A stretch of 64,000 bases of DNA from Oryzias latipes. Lineage: Eukaryota > Chordata > Actinopteri > Beloniformes > Adrianichthyidae. The notes below the pieces were generated by a model, which ran no database searches, had not been told where the DNA came from, and saw only the letters and a list, made by a program, of their open reading frames with translations. How positions within the stretch are numbered: the first letter of the stretch is position 1; each line of letters starts with the position of its first letter. Both the position numbers and the translations under genes were made by a program. Location: positions 3,924,001 through 3,988,000 of the forward strand of contig NC_019867.2 of NCBI RefSeq assembly GCF_002234675.1. The letters are read 5' to 3'. Shown one piece after another: positions 1-10,945 of this stretch.

Positions 1-162
1 ATTACTAATGATTTAAGGACTCCCTCTCTCCTTATTTATACACTTTTTGTCTTTTTTAACTATATGAATCATACCCCCCCCCAACAGAACAACTACATTG
101 CTATATTTGAATTGTTCAATAAAGTTTTCTAGCTAAAACCCTGGAGCTTTTCTTCCGCTCAC

Positions 163-328
163 CTTTGCTTGCTTTCTCCGCCTCAGATACGGTCTCGAAG
201 CCGAAGTGAGTGCTCCGGTCCTCGGCTGCACCGGTGAACCACCGACAGTCTGACTGCCGCAATACTGCGGCGAAACAAGCATTTTTGCGGGACAAACTGC
301 GGACAAACGTTCTCACGGAGGCAGCCAT
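163..328 (-). CDS. coq5: coq5 first coding exon (gene continues off the left edge)
   Basis: First exon of the mitochondrial 2-methoxy-6-polyprenyl-1,4-benzoquinol methylase, the C-methyltransferase of ubiquinone synthesis on the matrix side of the inner membrane. The ATG complement is 326-328. The peptide begins with an Arg/Ser-rich, acid-poor presequence (MAASVRTFVRSLSRKN) as expected for mitochondrial import, and ends in the family signature THFGFETVSEAEKASK. A consensus donor (gtgagc on the minus strand) follows at 162. An in-frame upstream ATG at 398-400 would add 24 residues, but the presequence fits the inner start better. The methyltransferase core exons would lie left of base 1 and are not visible, so this copy may be the complete one. 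The same exon recurs at 28068-28233. Confidence 0.8.
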
Positions 329-1074
329 GTTGATTACACAGTGAGACAGGAAGTTTCTTCTTCTTCTATTAATGTTACTGCAGCGAACATTTGCTGCCAT
401 CTGATGGTCAAATGTAGAACTGCGGATTTTTTCCGGCGGATTTAGTCAATTTTTTAAGAACTTTTGGAAATTTAGTAATTTCTTATTTTCAATATTGTTA
501 TTTAATTTTCATTTTTGTATATATGCCTTTAGCCACAGTAAAAAACGCGGGCCGTCCAGTTATCCTAGAGATAACATTGGGCAGTTTGTGGCTGTTATCA
601 GATGACTTTTGGGATAGAAAACTGTGACTCTATCTGGCAACACTGGGTGTGAACAAGGAAATCCTAGAGAAGACCAAGCGCCCTCTGCTGGACATTTGGT
701 AGCCCTACTACTACTGGGAGGAACTTTCCTTACTACTCCAACTACCCCTGGCTGCTGCTTAATCCACTGCCCTGCAAAACGCAAACGCAGAGCAATTCTG
801 GATCAATCAAACTCAAAATCACGAACACTTCTGAGCCAAAGTCACGAGGAAAGAGATACAAGTTTAATGTTTTATCTTATTTGTTTACACAATAAAACAT
901 TCTGACAATAAGAAAGTGATTAAAACTCTGGACCTGTGCGTCAGTTTCAATGTCTTTGTGTAACAAGTAATAATTACCCCCTGGGCTGCTCTTTTCCTAT
1001 TATTGTATTGAACTGTTTTGTATTGGATCGTTGTGATCAATAAAGTTATGGGGGGGAAACACTTTTGGTGAGAC
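329..1074. other. coq5-TRIM-1 intergenic, duplicated in copy B
   Basis: No gene seen. Most of this stretch aligns by eye with 28234-28925, so it belongs to the duplicated block. About 575-645 is a right-end fragment of the same hAT-like family that lies complete at 1075-1637, ending in the same TIR (ATCTGGCAACACTG). A CTCF-like motif lies at 678-691. Confidence 0.6.
678..691 (-). promoter_or_regulatory. CTCF-like motif, 5' side of TRIM-1
   Basis: The minus strand reads CCAGCAGAGGGCGC, a full match to the vertebrate CTCF core consensus CCASYAGRKGGCRS. It is retained in copy B at 28597-28610. This is a sequence match only; occupancy is unknown. Confidence 0.4.
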
Positions 1075-1637
1075 CAGTGTTGCCAGATTCCGCCCAATTG
1101 GGCGATTTTGGTTCTAAATTTGTGGGTAGAACTGGCTTTGGGCGGGTATGCATAATTTGGGCGGTTTTAGAGTCGGTTCGGTGGGTTTTTGCCTCATGAA
1201 TATATAATAGCGCACTACACTAGGCTGTGTGGCTGTTGGAGTCTGATGTACTGGAGCTCCCTGAACGCATCAGGCAGAGACGCTTAATGGGCTCTGACCA
1301 ATTGTCATCTAACCTGTTGGGTGTGTGCAACGTCCCGCCCCGCCTCTTAGAAATTGTGTTTTTTAAAGCTTGATACCGTCGCCGCGTGTGGGCGGAGCTA
1401 CCAGATAGAGTTATGGTCTGATAGCTACATGGAGCGGTGTCTGTGTTTATCCACGGAGGTGTTTATTATTTTGAAGAGTTCCACTTCGTAATCGTGTTTC
1501 CATATTTGAGTTCATAAAATCATCCCAGGTGTCACGCCCCCCCCCCCCCCCCCCCCCCGTTGGGCGGTCTTTGTCTGAGTTTGGCGGTTATAGATGACGT
1601 TTGGGCTGGAAAACTGTGACTCTATCTGGCAACACTG
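1075..1637. mobile_element. hAT-like non-autonomous DNA transposon upstream of TRIM-1
   Basis: Inverted ends CAGTGTTGCCAGAT and ATCTGGCAACACTG bound 563 bp. They are flanked by 8-bp repeats GGTGAGAC (1067-1074) and GCTGAGAC (1638-1645), identical at 7 of 8 bases, which is the hAT target-duplication length. No transposase is present. It holds a run of 22 C at 1537-1558. TRIM-2 has what looks like the empty site at about 15925-15945, so the insertion postdates the split of TRIM-2 from the TRIM-1/3 ancestor. A partly deleted orthologous insertion lies before TRIM-3 (28926-29140). The element ends 175 bp before the TRIM-1 ATG and so may contribute promoter sequence. Confidence 0.7.
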
Positions 1638-1812
1638 GCTGAGACTGAGGAAATAAATTCTGAGGAAACTGAAAGTAAAATGACTTTGCTGAACTGAACT
1701 CAGACGCCATTAAAGGTCTTTAAATCTCTGCTGGAAAAACAAAGATTTGTGGAATATTTTCATCCTGAACTTCAAGACAGAAGCTGGTGAGTCTGAAAGA
1801 CTTTGGTTAGAA

Positions 1813-3234
1813 ATGGCTGAGAGAGCTGCTCTTCTTGAATACCTGAAGTGTCACGTTTGTTCAGAGACTTTCAATGATCCTGTAACTCTGAGCTGCAACC
1901 ACAACTTCTGTTGGAGCTGCCTGCAAAAGTTCTGGGAACAAACTCAGAACAAAAACTGTCCCATCTGTAAAAGAAAATCACTTGAAGAACATCCTGCTGT
2001 GAACCTTTGCCTGAAGGAACTTGCTGACTCGTTTGCTGGAAGACAGAAATCTGAATCATCAGAGACAAAAACAGGAGAGCAGAAGTTCATGGAGGTCTGC
2101 AGGAAACATCCAGGAGAATCCAAACTGTTCTGTAAAGACGAGCAGAGAGCTTTTTGTTCTGTCTGTGAGTTTTTTCAGCACCAGAGTCACAAAGTGGTTC
2201 CTGTAGAAGAAGCAGTCAGAGAGCTGAAGGAGGAGCTGAAATCTGACTTAAAGTCTCTGCAGGACAAGAAGATCAAATACAAAGAAGTGGAGAAAACATA
2301 CAATCAGATGATTCAACACTCCAAGAAGCAGCTGCTGTCCACAGAGACACAGATCAGAGCAGAGTTCAACAAGCTCCAGCAGTTCCTGAAGGAGGAAGAG
2401 GAGTCCAGACTGGCAGCTCTGAGGGAGGAAGAGGAGCAGAAGAGGAAGACTGTGATGGGAGAGATGAAGAGGATCCAGGAGCAGATGTCCTCTCTGTCAG
2501 AAAGTATCAGTGCTGTTGAAGCAGAGCTGCAGAAAGACAAGGAGGCGTTCCTCAGCAGTTGGAAAGACACTCAGAGCAGAGCCAGAGCCCAGAGCTCGCT
2601 GTCAGACCCACAGCTGCTCTCAGGAGCTCTGATAGATGTGGCCAAACATGTGGGCAACCTGTCCTTCAGAGTCTGGGAGAAGATGAAGGAGAAGGTCCAC
2701 TTCAGTCCGGTCCTCCTGGACCCAAACACTGCAAGCAGATATCTTTATCTGTCTGATGATCTGACCAGTGTGAGATTTGGAGAAACTTCTCAGCAGCTTC
2801 CTAACAATCCAGAGAGAAACATGTATTTTGTTTCTGTTTTTGGCTCTGAGGGCTTCAGATCAGGGAAACACAGCTGGGAGGTGGAGGTGGGAGATCATCC
2901 TGACTGGAACATTGGTGTGACTAAAGAGTCTGTTAACAGGAAGGGAGAGAGGTCTGCTTCACCAAAAGATGGAATCTGGTGTTTATTACACCGTAATGGA
3001 AAATACACAAACGGTGATGGTCAGACTGTCACTGTGACCAAGAGTCTCCAGAAGATCAGAGTCCAGCTGGACTATGACAGGGGGGAGGTGTCCTTCTACA
3101 ACCCTGAAGACATGACTCACATCTACACTTACAAAGACACTTTCACTGAGAAACTTTTCCCATATTTTGAAGTTAATAAATCAGAAGATGCAAAAACCTC
3201 TAAACTCCAAATCTGTCCGACTGAGATGATTTGA
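1813..3234 (+). CDS. TRIM-1: intronless RING/B-box/coiled-coil/PRY-SPRY E3 ligase (TRIM35/NF7-like)
   Basis: 473-aa class IV TRIM protein, presumably a cytoplasmic E3 ubiquitin ligase; fish families of this type are mostly tied to antiviral immunity. RING C3HC4 ligands are C13, C16, C28, H30, C33, C36, C49 and C52. The B-box2 ligands are C96, H99, C107, an acidic residue at 109/110, C115, C118, H123 and H126. A long charged coiled coil spans about 130-260. PRY-SPRY runs from about 299 (SPVLLDPNTA) to 473. The frame is open upstream to 1747, but the first ATG is 1813, with A at -3 and G at +4. AATAAA lies at 3528-3533. Compared with TRIM-3 there are 20 residue changes; 11 fall in SPRY positions 308-380 and the last 90 residues are identical. 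The family is sure; the exact orthology (TRIM35-like, NF7-like or finTRIM-like) is not. Confidence 0.92.
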   Translation: MAERAALLEYLKCHVCSETFNDPVTLSCNHNFCWSCLQKFWEQTQNKNCPICKRKSLEEHPAVNLCLKELADSFAGRQKSESSETKTGEQKFMEVCRKHPGESKLFCKDEQRAFCSVCEFFQHQSHKVVPVEEAVRELKEELKSDLKSLQDKKIKYKEVEKTYNQMIQHSKKQLLSTETQIRAEFNKLQQFLKEEEESRLAALREEEEQKRKTVMGEMKRIQEQMSSLSESISAVEAELQKDKEAFLSSWKDTQSRARAQSSLSDPQLLSGALIDVAKHVGNLSFRVWEKMKEKVHFSPVLLDPNTASRYLYLSDDLTSVRFGETSQQLPNNPERNMYFVSVFGSEGFRSGKHSWEVEVGDHPDWNIGVTKESVNRKGERSASPKDGIWCLLHRNGKYTNGDGQTVTVTKSLQKIRVQLDYDRGEVSFYNPEDMTHIYTYKDTFTEKLFPYFEVNKSEDAKTSKLQICPTEMI

Positions 3235-4313
3235 CTCTTTTGTCATTAAAAAAAATAAATAACTGAAATTTTTTTCTTTCATCACACTTGTTTCAATCCA
3301 GATAATCAGATTTTCTTCACACAGAAGAAAATCTTCATTATTTTTTGTGCAACAATTAACTCTAAAACATTGTATTAAAACTGATTTGTACATTTGAGTA
3401 GTTTAATAATAGGAAACTGAAATGTGACATATTGAGTTTGTTTCCATAAATTCTCTGATTTTTTTTTTTCCTTCAAGATAAAAATGAATCCACAGTGATC
3501 CAGAAAATGTGACTTTGATGTTTTGTTAATAAATTCCCTTCAAACACTGAATCTTTATCTTTTATCACTCTATGTCCACTGTAGAGGACAACAGGACGAT
3601 ATTTCTGTGAAAGTAGAACTCAATTAGGAAAATCAGAAAAAAGGAGCAGATTAAATCTTTAGTGATATTCACCCAAAAAACATTAAATTATGTTTTAAAA
3701 CAATAAAATTCTAAATCACTCTTATGTCACTTGTTGGACCATCTGCTACAGAGGAAAATTGACCAGTAAATTGAGAGCTTTGCTTATTGGCTCAAAGTAA
3801 AAAAGACTCAAAGTAAAAAGGTTTTTATTTTCTTCACATCAAAGTATAACCCTAAATTCATTTAAACCTTACAGAAGTTTAAACTTTAGTCTTTAAGCAG
3901 CTTTACTCTTTAGGTCTTTTTTTGTCCCAAGTATGTCACTCACACACTTCCTGAGATTGTGCAGCTGAACTCTCACACCTTTAGGAACTACCAACATATC
4001 CAAACACTAAGAAATCTATTTAATGAGAGCAGCAACAATATTATATGAATTCAGTTTACTGAATGAAATGAAATCAAAGATGAACACACAATTTATCTGA
4101 ATTCGTTTTTTTATTAATACAATCTGGAAATTGTTCTTTTAATTTGAAAATTCTCTCCCTCCTCTTTGATGTAGTACATCGTGCTGCCGCCAGAGGGCAG
4201 AAGACAGCAGCCATGGATCATTTTCTGGTTTTCAAAATAAACTTCAACTTTAAACCTTTTCATTGTTTAACAGCCATGAAAAACCAAACCTTCAGAACAG
4301 ATTTTACTGGACT
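3235..4313. other. TRIM-1 3' UTR and flank, up to the mrps30 fragment
   Basis: No further gene. The sequence is nearly identical to 30738-31670 plus 33164-33491, apart from two extra segments in copy B: about 181 bp at 31079-31259 and the 1485-bp hAT element. The uninterrupted CACACCTTTAGGAACTAC at about 3974-3991 is the empty target site of that hAT insertion. Confidence 0.75.
4187..4200 (+). promoter_or_regulatory. CTCF-like motif, 3' side of unit A
   Basis: CCGCCAGAGGGCAG differs from the CTCF core consensus at one position (G for A at base 3). It lies in sequence corresponding to the mrps30 3' UTR and is the paralogue of 33365-33378. Confidence 0.35.
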
Positions 4314-4835
4314 CTACGGCCGGTTCATGAGGAACTGAACCAGAAGCTTGATGACGCCGTCGTTCAGACCCAGCACCTCTCCGTCCTGCACAGTCTGGAA
4401 CAGCTGCTGGCTTTGGCTGCCCCACAGAAGGTTCTTTCTGGGGTTGTTAGCGTCTGTTTCCACAGAGAGAGCCAAAGTGTTCAGCTGGTAGCAGAAGAAG
4501 GAAAAGAAGTGACCGTCTGTGATCACAGCCTGCGACACAAAGGGTCTGCACACGTCCTCGTGGCTCCAGAAAGCTGTCAAAGGATGAACAGGAAGATCAG
4601 TGGCAGTTCAACCATCAACTGGCCTTTAGGACCTGATAAACTAAACGTCCACGGTTTCAGTGGCAGGAAGAGGCGTCTCCTGCGTGGAGAACTCACCCTG
4701 GTACGCAGCCTGAGCTCCAGTCCAGGAGAAAAGGCTGGCGAGGGCGTTGGCTCTCAGGAAAACCTCCACCTGATCAGACTGCTGCTGCTTCACCATCCGG
4801 TCTCTGTGGTACCGGTCGGGTACCAAATGGAACTG
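4314..4835 (-). pseudogene. mrps30: Truncated mrps30 duplicate (exon 5 and part of exon 4)
   Basis: Duplicate of the 3' end of mrps30. Exon 5 is 4314-4573 with an intact frame and stop. Exon 4 starts at the donor side at 4697, and similarity to copy B stops abruptly at about 4835, inside exon 4 (copy B equivalent about 34015). Exons 1-3 are absent nearby, so no functional mitoribosomal protein can be made. The first codon across the exon 4/5 junction is altered (Gly to Ala type) and a few other substitutions have accumulated. The break marks the right edge of the duplicated unit. Confidence 0.9.
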
Positions 4836-6509
4836 AGAATTCTTGAAATCCATGGAATGATTTTCCTGTCAAGCTAATTCTTGTTTTCTTTTCTTTTACT
4901 TAGAAATTGATTTTCTTTATTTTTCCTTCAGAGGTTTAATAAAAAAAGTGGCTCATAAACAGAATTTCTAGAACGAGAACAAGACAATTCTTTTTTTTGT
5001 TGTTGCATGAAGGACTAGCACCAAAACTTTGCGCTTATTATGAAAATCTCCTTTTGACATTTAATTTTTAACAATCTAATTTAAAGGCATCGACATTGTC
5101 AGAATCACAGCGCCGTTCATCACATCAAAACTTCTGAGACACACCTTCTAGACGGAAAACACAAACATGGACTTTCAGTGAAGTTGGTTTGTGATTCATC
5201 AATAAAAAAAAATACACTCAAACTTTAGGACAGTTTATAATAATAATAAAAAACAATTTCAATAGATCCTTTATGGAAACAAAAAATGACTAATATATGA
5301 TAATGTTGCAATTTAATCATAAAAATCAATCAATTCTGAAATTAATCAATTCTGTTTGTAGATTAGAAAATATAAAATTGTAAATTTATTACAAAATGCC
5401 CAAATGTATTTCAGCAGGTATAAATGATATTTTCTTGATTTGAAAACACTATTAAAATCTTGATAAGATTCTTATGTTTATCTTACTGGAACAGGAGAAC
5501 CCCAGGCATGAATAAAATAAAAACAATTTTAAGTAATTCTTATTATTTTATTTATTTTCATTTTATTTTCCTTTAGCCAGAGGGCCACAATGGAAGGCCA
5601 GAGCAGCAGGTCACAGCCTTAGATCAACACAAATGTATAATTTACACTTTTCGATCATCTATCTGTCAAAATCTGCACCATAACATCCAAAAAGTGAGTA
5701 AAACAGTAAATGTTCTACATCTAAGAGATAAAAACCTCTTCAGTTGGTGTGTTAAAGGTTTGTTGGTGACGTCTTTTTATCATTTAACAAGCTTCTTGTT
5801 AAGGATCTTCAAACTTTCCTGCATCTGGATGTGATATATTTTTTCCAGCAGAGTTTTACAATGTTTAATCCTAGCCACTTTTCAACTTGTGTTGTTCTAG
5901 TGTTCAACCTGCTGTGTTTGTCTGAACATCAATCTCTTATATGCAAATACTTCACTCTTAAGGAGAATTATCAGTGAAATATGCGAGAAAGAGTTCAGTT
6001 TATTAGGTAAAATCCTAAAAAATATGAACAGGAATTTTACCTAGACTTGTTTATTTTTAATAAACACAATCATGAACTTTTAATCAGAAATCTCCATCCT
6101 CTTGAATGCAGCACATCGTGCTACCACCAGAGGGCAGCAGACAGCAATCCCTTGACTGTAGCTGTAAGCCACAAGGCTGAAAAACTGCACTTATGGATCT
6201 TTTTCGATTTTCTCAAAAATTACTGTCATAATTAGACTTTTTGGATGTTTGACAGAGTTAAAAATAATTAATTCCTTTTTTTAGTAATTTTGGGAAAACA
6301 AGGCAGAAAAAATGCTATAACTTCCCAAAATGTAGATAGTAATGTTATCACCAATCCAAAGAAATTTCACTTAAAATTTATAAATATTACCAACATTTAT
6401 ATCCAGTCAATAAAGTTTTTCTTTAATGTTATAAAAAACTTTTATCCCTCAAATCAATTTAGATTTCGGAAAAGAAAGTGATAAAGACATGAATATTTTG
6501 GAACTGGAT
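4836..6509. other. Intergenic with fossil TRIM-unit flank
   Basis: No gene. About 5440-5825 aligns by eye with 25195-25675 (shared landmarks include the ACTGGAACAGGA stretch, CCTTTAGCCAGAGGGCCA and TTGGTGTGTT). About 6040-6240 resembles the mrps30 3' UTR around 4120-4250. It therefore looks like the decayed downstream half of another TRIM unit whose coding part is gone. The remainder is AT-rich sequence in which I see nothing. Confidence 0.5.
6124..6137 (+). promoter_or_regulatory. CTCF-like motif in fossil unit
   Basis: CCACCAGAGGGCAG matches the CTCF core consensus at every position. It sits in the decayed mrps30-3'-UTR-like copy, in the same orientation as the motifs at 4187, 19743 and 33365. 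Confidence 0.4.
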
Positions 6510-6625
6510 CATGTTGTCCAGTAAATAAACTAAAGGGAAGTCTCCTGGTCAGGATGGTCTGACTTCAAACTTCTGCAGGTTTTTCTGGAAAGTTCTTTTG
6601 GAGTTCCTATTTGAAGCTTTAAACA
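6510..6625 (+). mobile_element. L1/Tx1-type LINE reverse-transcriptase fragment
   Basis: A short plus-strand remnant translates as KGKSPGQDGLTSNFCRFFW, the conserved block before the RT fingers in L1/Tx1-type elements (the KSPGxDGLTxEFYKxFW signature). It is heavily truncated on both sides and runs opposite to the LINE that follows. Confidence 0.6.
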
Positions 6626-6706
6626 CACTTTTATTTCAGACTCAGATGTGGTCCATAGAAAAAGATACAAATACAGTATACATAATAAAAAGTAAGAAGA
6701 TATAAA

Positions 6707-9485
6707 TTAAAAAGAGTATAATCGCTGTATCCAGTGTTTCCTCAGGGCAGAAGTGTAGCGGCATGAGCTTCTTTTGGGATCAGTCAGAGACATGATAATT
6801 GAGTTCTTAGATTTGTCCAGGCGTTCCATAAGGCCGTATGTAAGCTTACGCAGTAGTGCTTCACTGGTGGGGATGCGAGCATCCACAAACAGCTGACTGG
6901 CTCTGTACCACCTGGGCACCTGTAGCAGAAGCCTAAAAGCATCATTATAGGCCACTTAGAATTTGCGGAATGTCCCACGTCCATAGTTCCACCAAAGAGG
7001 GGCCGTATACAGAGGAGTGCAGTAAGCTCTGAACAGCGAACACTTCACTTGAAGAGAACACGTACTGAATTTTCTCATCAGCATGTTTGCCTGAGCATAG
7101 AGTTTACAGTACTGTCTCTGAATGTCTCTATCATCCCTCCAATCATCAGTAATGAAATGTCCAAGGTATTTGATAGATAAGGTTTGTTCCAGATGCGTTC
7201 CACAAAGCTTAAAAACAGGAAAGTTTACATTTCTGTCGTCTTTGGTCCTTACAATCATTACTTTGCTTTTGGAGGGATTGTAGTTTATATCAAAGTCTCT
7301 GCCATAGTCAGAACAAACTTTTAAAAGTGTTTGTAACTCAGCACTGTAGGGGCTAAAAATGACAAGGTCATCAGCATACATGAGATGATTAAAGGTTTGA
7401 CATCCAACAACACACCCAGTTTTGCACAGATTCAGATTAGTGGATAGATCATGAATATACACATTGAATAGAAATGGAGAGAGTATCCCCCCCTGTTGAA
7501 CACCATTGCTTACATAAAAAGGCCCTGATAAGACATTGTCCCATTTGACTACCATTGTTTGATTAGCATACCAGAAAGCCAGGAATCATACAAGGTATTT
7601 GGGCACTCCTCGATTAATTAGCTTCTGAAAAAGCTTGAGGTGGTTGACCCTGTCAAAGGCCTTAGTGGCATCAATAAAACACAAAAATACAGATGTATTC
7701 AAATGCAGGTATTTCCCAACTATTTCCTGTAACGCGTAGATACACATATCAGTGCCGAGACTTTTTTTAAAACCAAATTGATTCTCACTTGTTAAAAGAT
7801 GCACCTCGAGTCTAGTCAATAAAACATATTCATTTTTGAAATGTTGCTGGAAAGGGCAATCGGTCGGTAATTCAACAGACTATTTAAACTGGCAGTCTTG
7901 TCTTTGATGACGGGAATCAATACAACTGAGAGAATTGAATCAGGCAGGACTCCATGGGTTAAAAAGCCAGTGAAACACATGGCCAACAGGGGCAGTAATT
8001 TAAAACTTGAATATTTTAAATGTTCGACTGTGATGTCATCTAGACCATATGCTTTGCCTTCTTTTATCTTTGAAATTGCATCTTGAATCTCACTTGCACG
8101 AATAACCATAGTGTCAGTAAGATCCACGTTGTCAATAGAAACTGCATGACTTTCTACCGAATTGAGCAGGTCAGAATAATGCTTACGCCATAAATCAGCA
8201 ATGTTATCAGCACCACATACACCTTCAATGTTGGATGGCAATGAAGTTTTACGGTTATTAATAGCATTGACCTCCTTCCAGAATTTATGGTAATCATTAT
8301 TTTGTAGACCTCTGGCCGGAGAGTCTGCTCTCATCATGTTTTCTTGCCTTTTGATAATGCGAAGTGAATATTTGAATCTAGCAGTAGTCATTTTCTTGCT
8401 CTCAAATAAAGCACCTTGTCGAGGTTTCCCAGCTTTATGCCAGAGTGTGAATGCATCCCTGGCTGCAGCATGATGTTCAGCTACAAAGTCATTCCAGCCT
8501 GGCTTGACGGTCCAGCTTCTATGAATCCTGCTTCGTAGGCAAAGACTACTATCTTTAACAGCTTTGACTATATTTTCATAGAGTTTACATAATTCAGCAC
8601 AAGTAGAATTTTTTCAGTTTGGATCACAGCATGCCAGTGCATCCCTGGGTAATTTTACAGCCTGCAGCTGAGCATCGGAGGTTGCTGTGTATTTATTGAT
8701 GTCCTCATTTGTAACTTTGGACCAATGAAGTTTATCTGTAAGATCGTTATTTTCTCTCGTCTCAAGAGATGGTATATTTGCCACATTTAAGGAGAAGACT
8801 ACTGGTATGTGATCTGAGGTAGCCAAATTATACAGGATTTCTATGTTTCTCAGAGAAGCATGAGCATCCGCAGTACAGATACAGTGGTCCAGCCATGAGG
8901 TGGAATGCCAGGCATCACTGATATTCTACTTGAAAAAGTGAGATTATTTTCTTCACAGTAAGAAGTTAAATGATTACCAAATATTGATGAGTCATCTGAG
9001 AGATCAGCATTAAAATCTCCTATAACAAACACACAAGTGGAGCTCCTATCCTCAATAAATGCTTTTATGAATGCTAATTTGTGCAAGAATTCGTCCTCCA
9101 ATAGATAAGACTCATAGGGCATGTAAACATTTAGAACTGTAAATTTCTTTTCATCAATGTTAATTTCCAAGCCAACAGCCCAATCAACATTAAGTCTCAC
9201 AACATTAACAGCAGCATCATACTTAACATTCCAGAGGATAGCCACGCCCCCAGGAATTCTACCTCAAACGATTCTGGTGCTCAGATCAGTGGTGGATTCA
9301 CCAACACCATGGAAATCCACATGTAATGAGTTCAGATTGTCCAAGTCCTGTTTGGCAGACCAGGTTTCTTGCAAACATAATGCATCACACTCATTCAAAA
9401 GCTTATCAACGACATAGCGACTGGATTTATCAGCAACATTGTGTCCAGTACGCAAGCCACGCGTATTATATGATACAATCCGCAT
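6707..9485 (-). pseudogene. LINE ORF2: endonuclease and reverse transcriptase, frameshifted
   Basis: The endonuclease begins at about 9485 (MRIVSYNTRGLR) and shows the LQETW motif and, at about 9010-9030, the VIGDFNADLS motif; SDHIPV follows at about 8820. The RT part includes the NYRPIALSSN block (about 7850), the FIDATKAFDRVNH catalytic motif (about 7650), GVQQGGILSPFLFN (about 7490) and the YADD box (about 7375). Frame changes near 9265, 8850, 8614-8391, 7816, 7586 and 6956 show that it is dead. Confidence 0.8.
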
Positions 9486-9647
9486 GATGTTTTGTTGTCA
9501 AGTAAGATGACACGAGAGGTTAGGCGCTGGTTTCACCGCCATCCCCCACAGGAACTGAGGCCTTATTCACACTCCGAGTTATTTCTGGGGCCAGAGAACC
9601 CCTGGCTGCAGAAGTTTGTTCTTTCCGGCGGGGTTCATAGTAGCGCC

Positions 9648-10562
9648 TCAAACACCATCCGGCCAGAGCTCAGGCGCATACATGTCTGCTACAGCATTAC
9701 ATTCAGCAGTTACGTGAAAGGAGCCGAATCTTCCATGAACAGTCTCAATTTTCCTGCATTTCACTTCCCGTCCCATCTTGCCTTCCAGGTATTTGCTAAG
9801 TGTAACAGCGTCCAAACTGGGGACAAATTTGGTTGCAAAAACACTCACCAGATCTTCGTCTTCACTGCGTGAATATTAGAAACAGAGGCAGTTCCAATAA
9901 TGCCGGGAGTTTTGCGCGAACGACCAGCCGCGCGATTCACTTGAGACTTGTCCTGCAGGCTGTTTGGCCTTACTGCATGCTGGTTCCTCGGCGTTTGTTG
10001 TCTCAGCACCGCTGGGTGGTTCAGCGTCACCGCGCTGCTGCTCCATCACAGTGATCCGGTTGTCCATCGATGCCGTTACAGCATGAAGATTTTCACAAGC
10101 AGTAGTTTGAGACTCCAGAGTGAGTTTCATGCAGCGCATATCATTGTTTATTTGCTCCATCCGTGACAGTAGCGCTGAGACGTCAACACGGTTGAATGAA
10201 ACAGGAGGCAGTTCATCCAAATAGTGCGAGACAAACCTTGGAATATTGTCCCCACACTCATTTAGCACTTTCAAACAAATCTTTACGTTGTTAATATCCT
10301 TTTGCGTGCCTTTGTGAGAGATGCAGCGTTGAGAGGTATTAGGGCAGACCTCAAACAAAACTTTCTTTGATGATTCAATGCGCTCAGAGCTGAAATTGTT
10401 TGTTACAAGCATAACAATTTCGTCATGACTCAGCGTTCTCATTTTCCCAGCAACAAAGTTTAAGAGTTCGTTTTCCACAAGTATCCTACCATCGCTGCTT
10501 TTAATGATCTCCGGTTTGATGCGGGAGAGACCTGAAGAACGTCGTTCCTCTTCTGCCGCCAT
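9648..10562 (-). pseudogene. LINE ORF1-like protein, degraded
   Basis: From the ATG at 10560-10562 the frame runs to 9876 (about 228 codons) and continues, frameshifted, in another frame through about 9648. The visible protein has a charged N-terminal region and a heptad-like stretch (about residues 140-190 by eye), as expected of a LINE ORF1 that coats RNA. No zinc knuckle is evident. It is the first cistron of the element at 6660-10620. Confidence 0.6.
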
Positions 10563-10699
10563 GCCACAAAAAAAACAAACATTACGTGGTGTCAAGACAA
10601 CTGACTTACCCCTTGAAAAATGCTTCTAATTTTATCTAAATTAGTCAGATACGGTGGCAAAAACTGTAACTCTATCAAACATGAGAGTTTCTAATGGTT

Positions 10700-10944
10700 T
10701 CTAATTCTTATCAAAATGTCTTTAATAGAATCATATAAACACAAAGAAAAAATAATTTTATATTCATATTCTTCATATTCTTAACTTCTCAGTGTTTTAT
10801 CAGGGCCTGTTTGGATGAACAAAGAGCTGATTTCCTGAAGATGGTAATTGCTTTTAGATCAGTTAATGAGGGCAATTTCTCACGGCACACTTGACCATCT
10901 CCCACGGCACACTAATGTGCCGCCGCACACTGGTTCAAAAACAC
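10700..10944 (-). mobile_element. hAT fragment, inverted partial copy of the element at 11245
   Basis: This is an inverted, diverged copy of the first ~180-240 bp of the 11245-12079 element, ending in CACTGGTTCAAAAACACTG, equivalent to the TIR CAGTGTTTTTCAACC. The inner end is cut near the LINE 5' boundary. Confidence 0.65.
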
Positions 10945-10945
10945 T

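Larger units (their letters stand above)
6660..10620 (-). mobile_element. Near full-length non-LTR retrotransposon (LINE), inactivated
   Basis: About 4 kb on the minus strand with the order ORF1 - AP endonuclease - reverse transcriptase, broken by several frameshifts. The endonuclease and RT style looks like the jockey/CR1 group; I cannot fix the clade. Its 5' end is near a fragment of a hAT repeat (10700-10944), and its 3' end is in AT-rich sequence near 6660. I did not find a clear target-site duplication. Confidence 0.8.

Noticed and set aside
1784-1792. GGTGAGT splice-donor-like sequence about 25-30 bp before each TRIM ATG
   Set aside because: The coding frame follows without an intron in all three copies and no matching acceptor is needed. 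It could matter only if a splice variant removed the start codon, for which I have no evidence.
1747-1812. N-terminal extension of TRIM-1 (and of TRIM-2 from 16041, TRIM-3 from 29223)
   Set aside because: These frames open with TTG, not ATG. The first ATG in each is the conserved MAERAALLEYL start, and the RING begins 12 residues later.
4263-4877. 204-codon plus-strand frame (and its twin at 33441-34058)
   Set aside because: They are antisense shadows of mrps30 exons 4-5 and intron 4; the minus strand carries the conserved protein.
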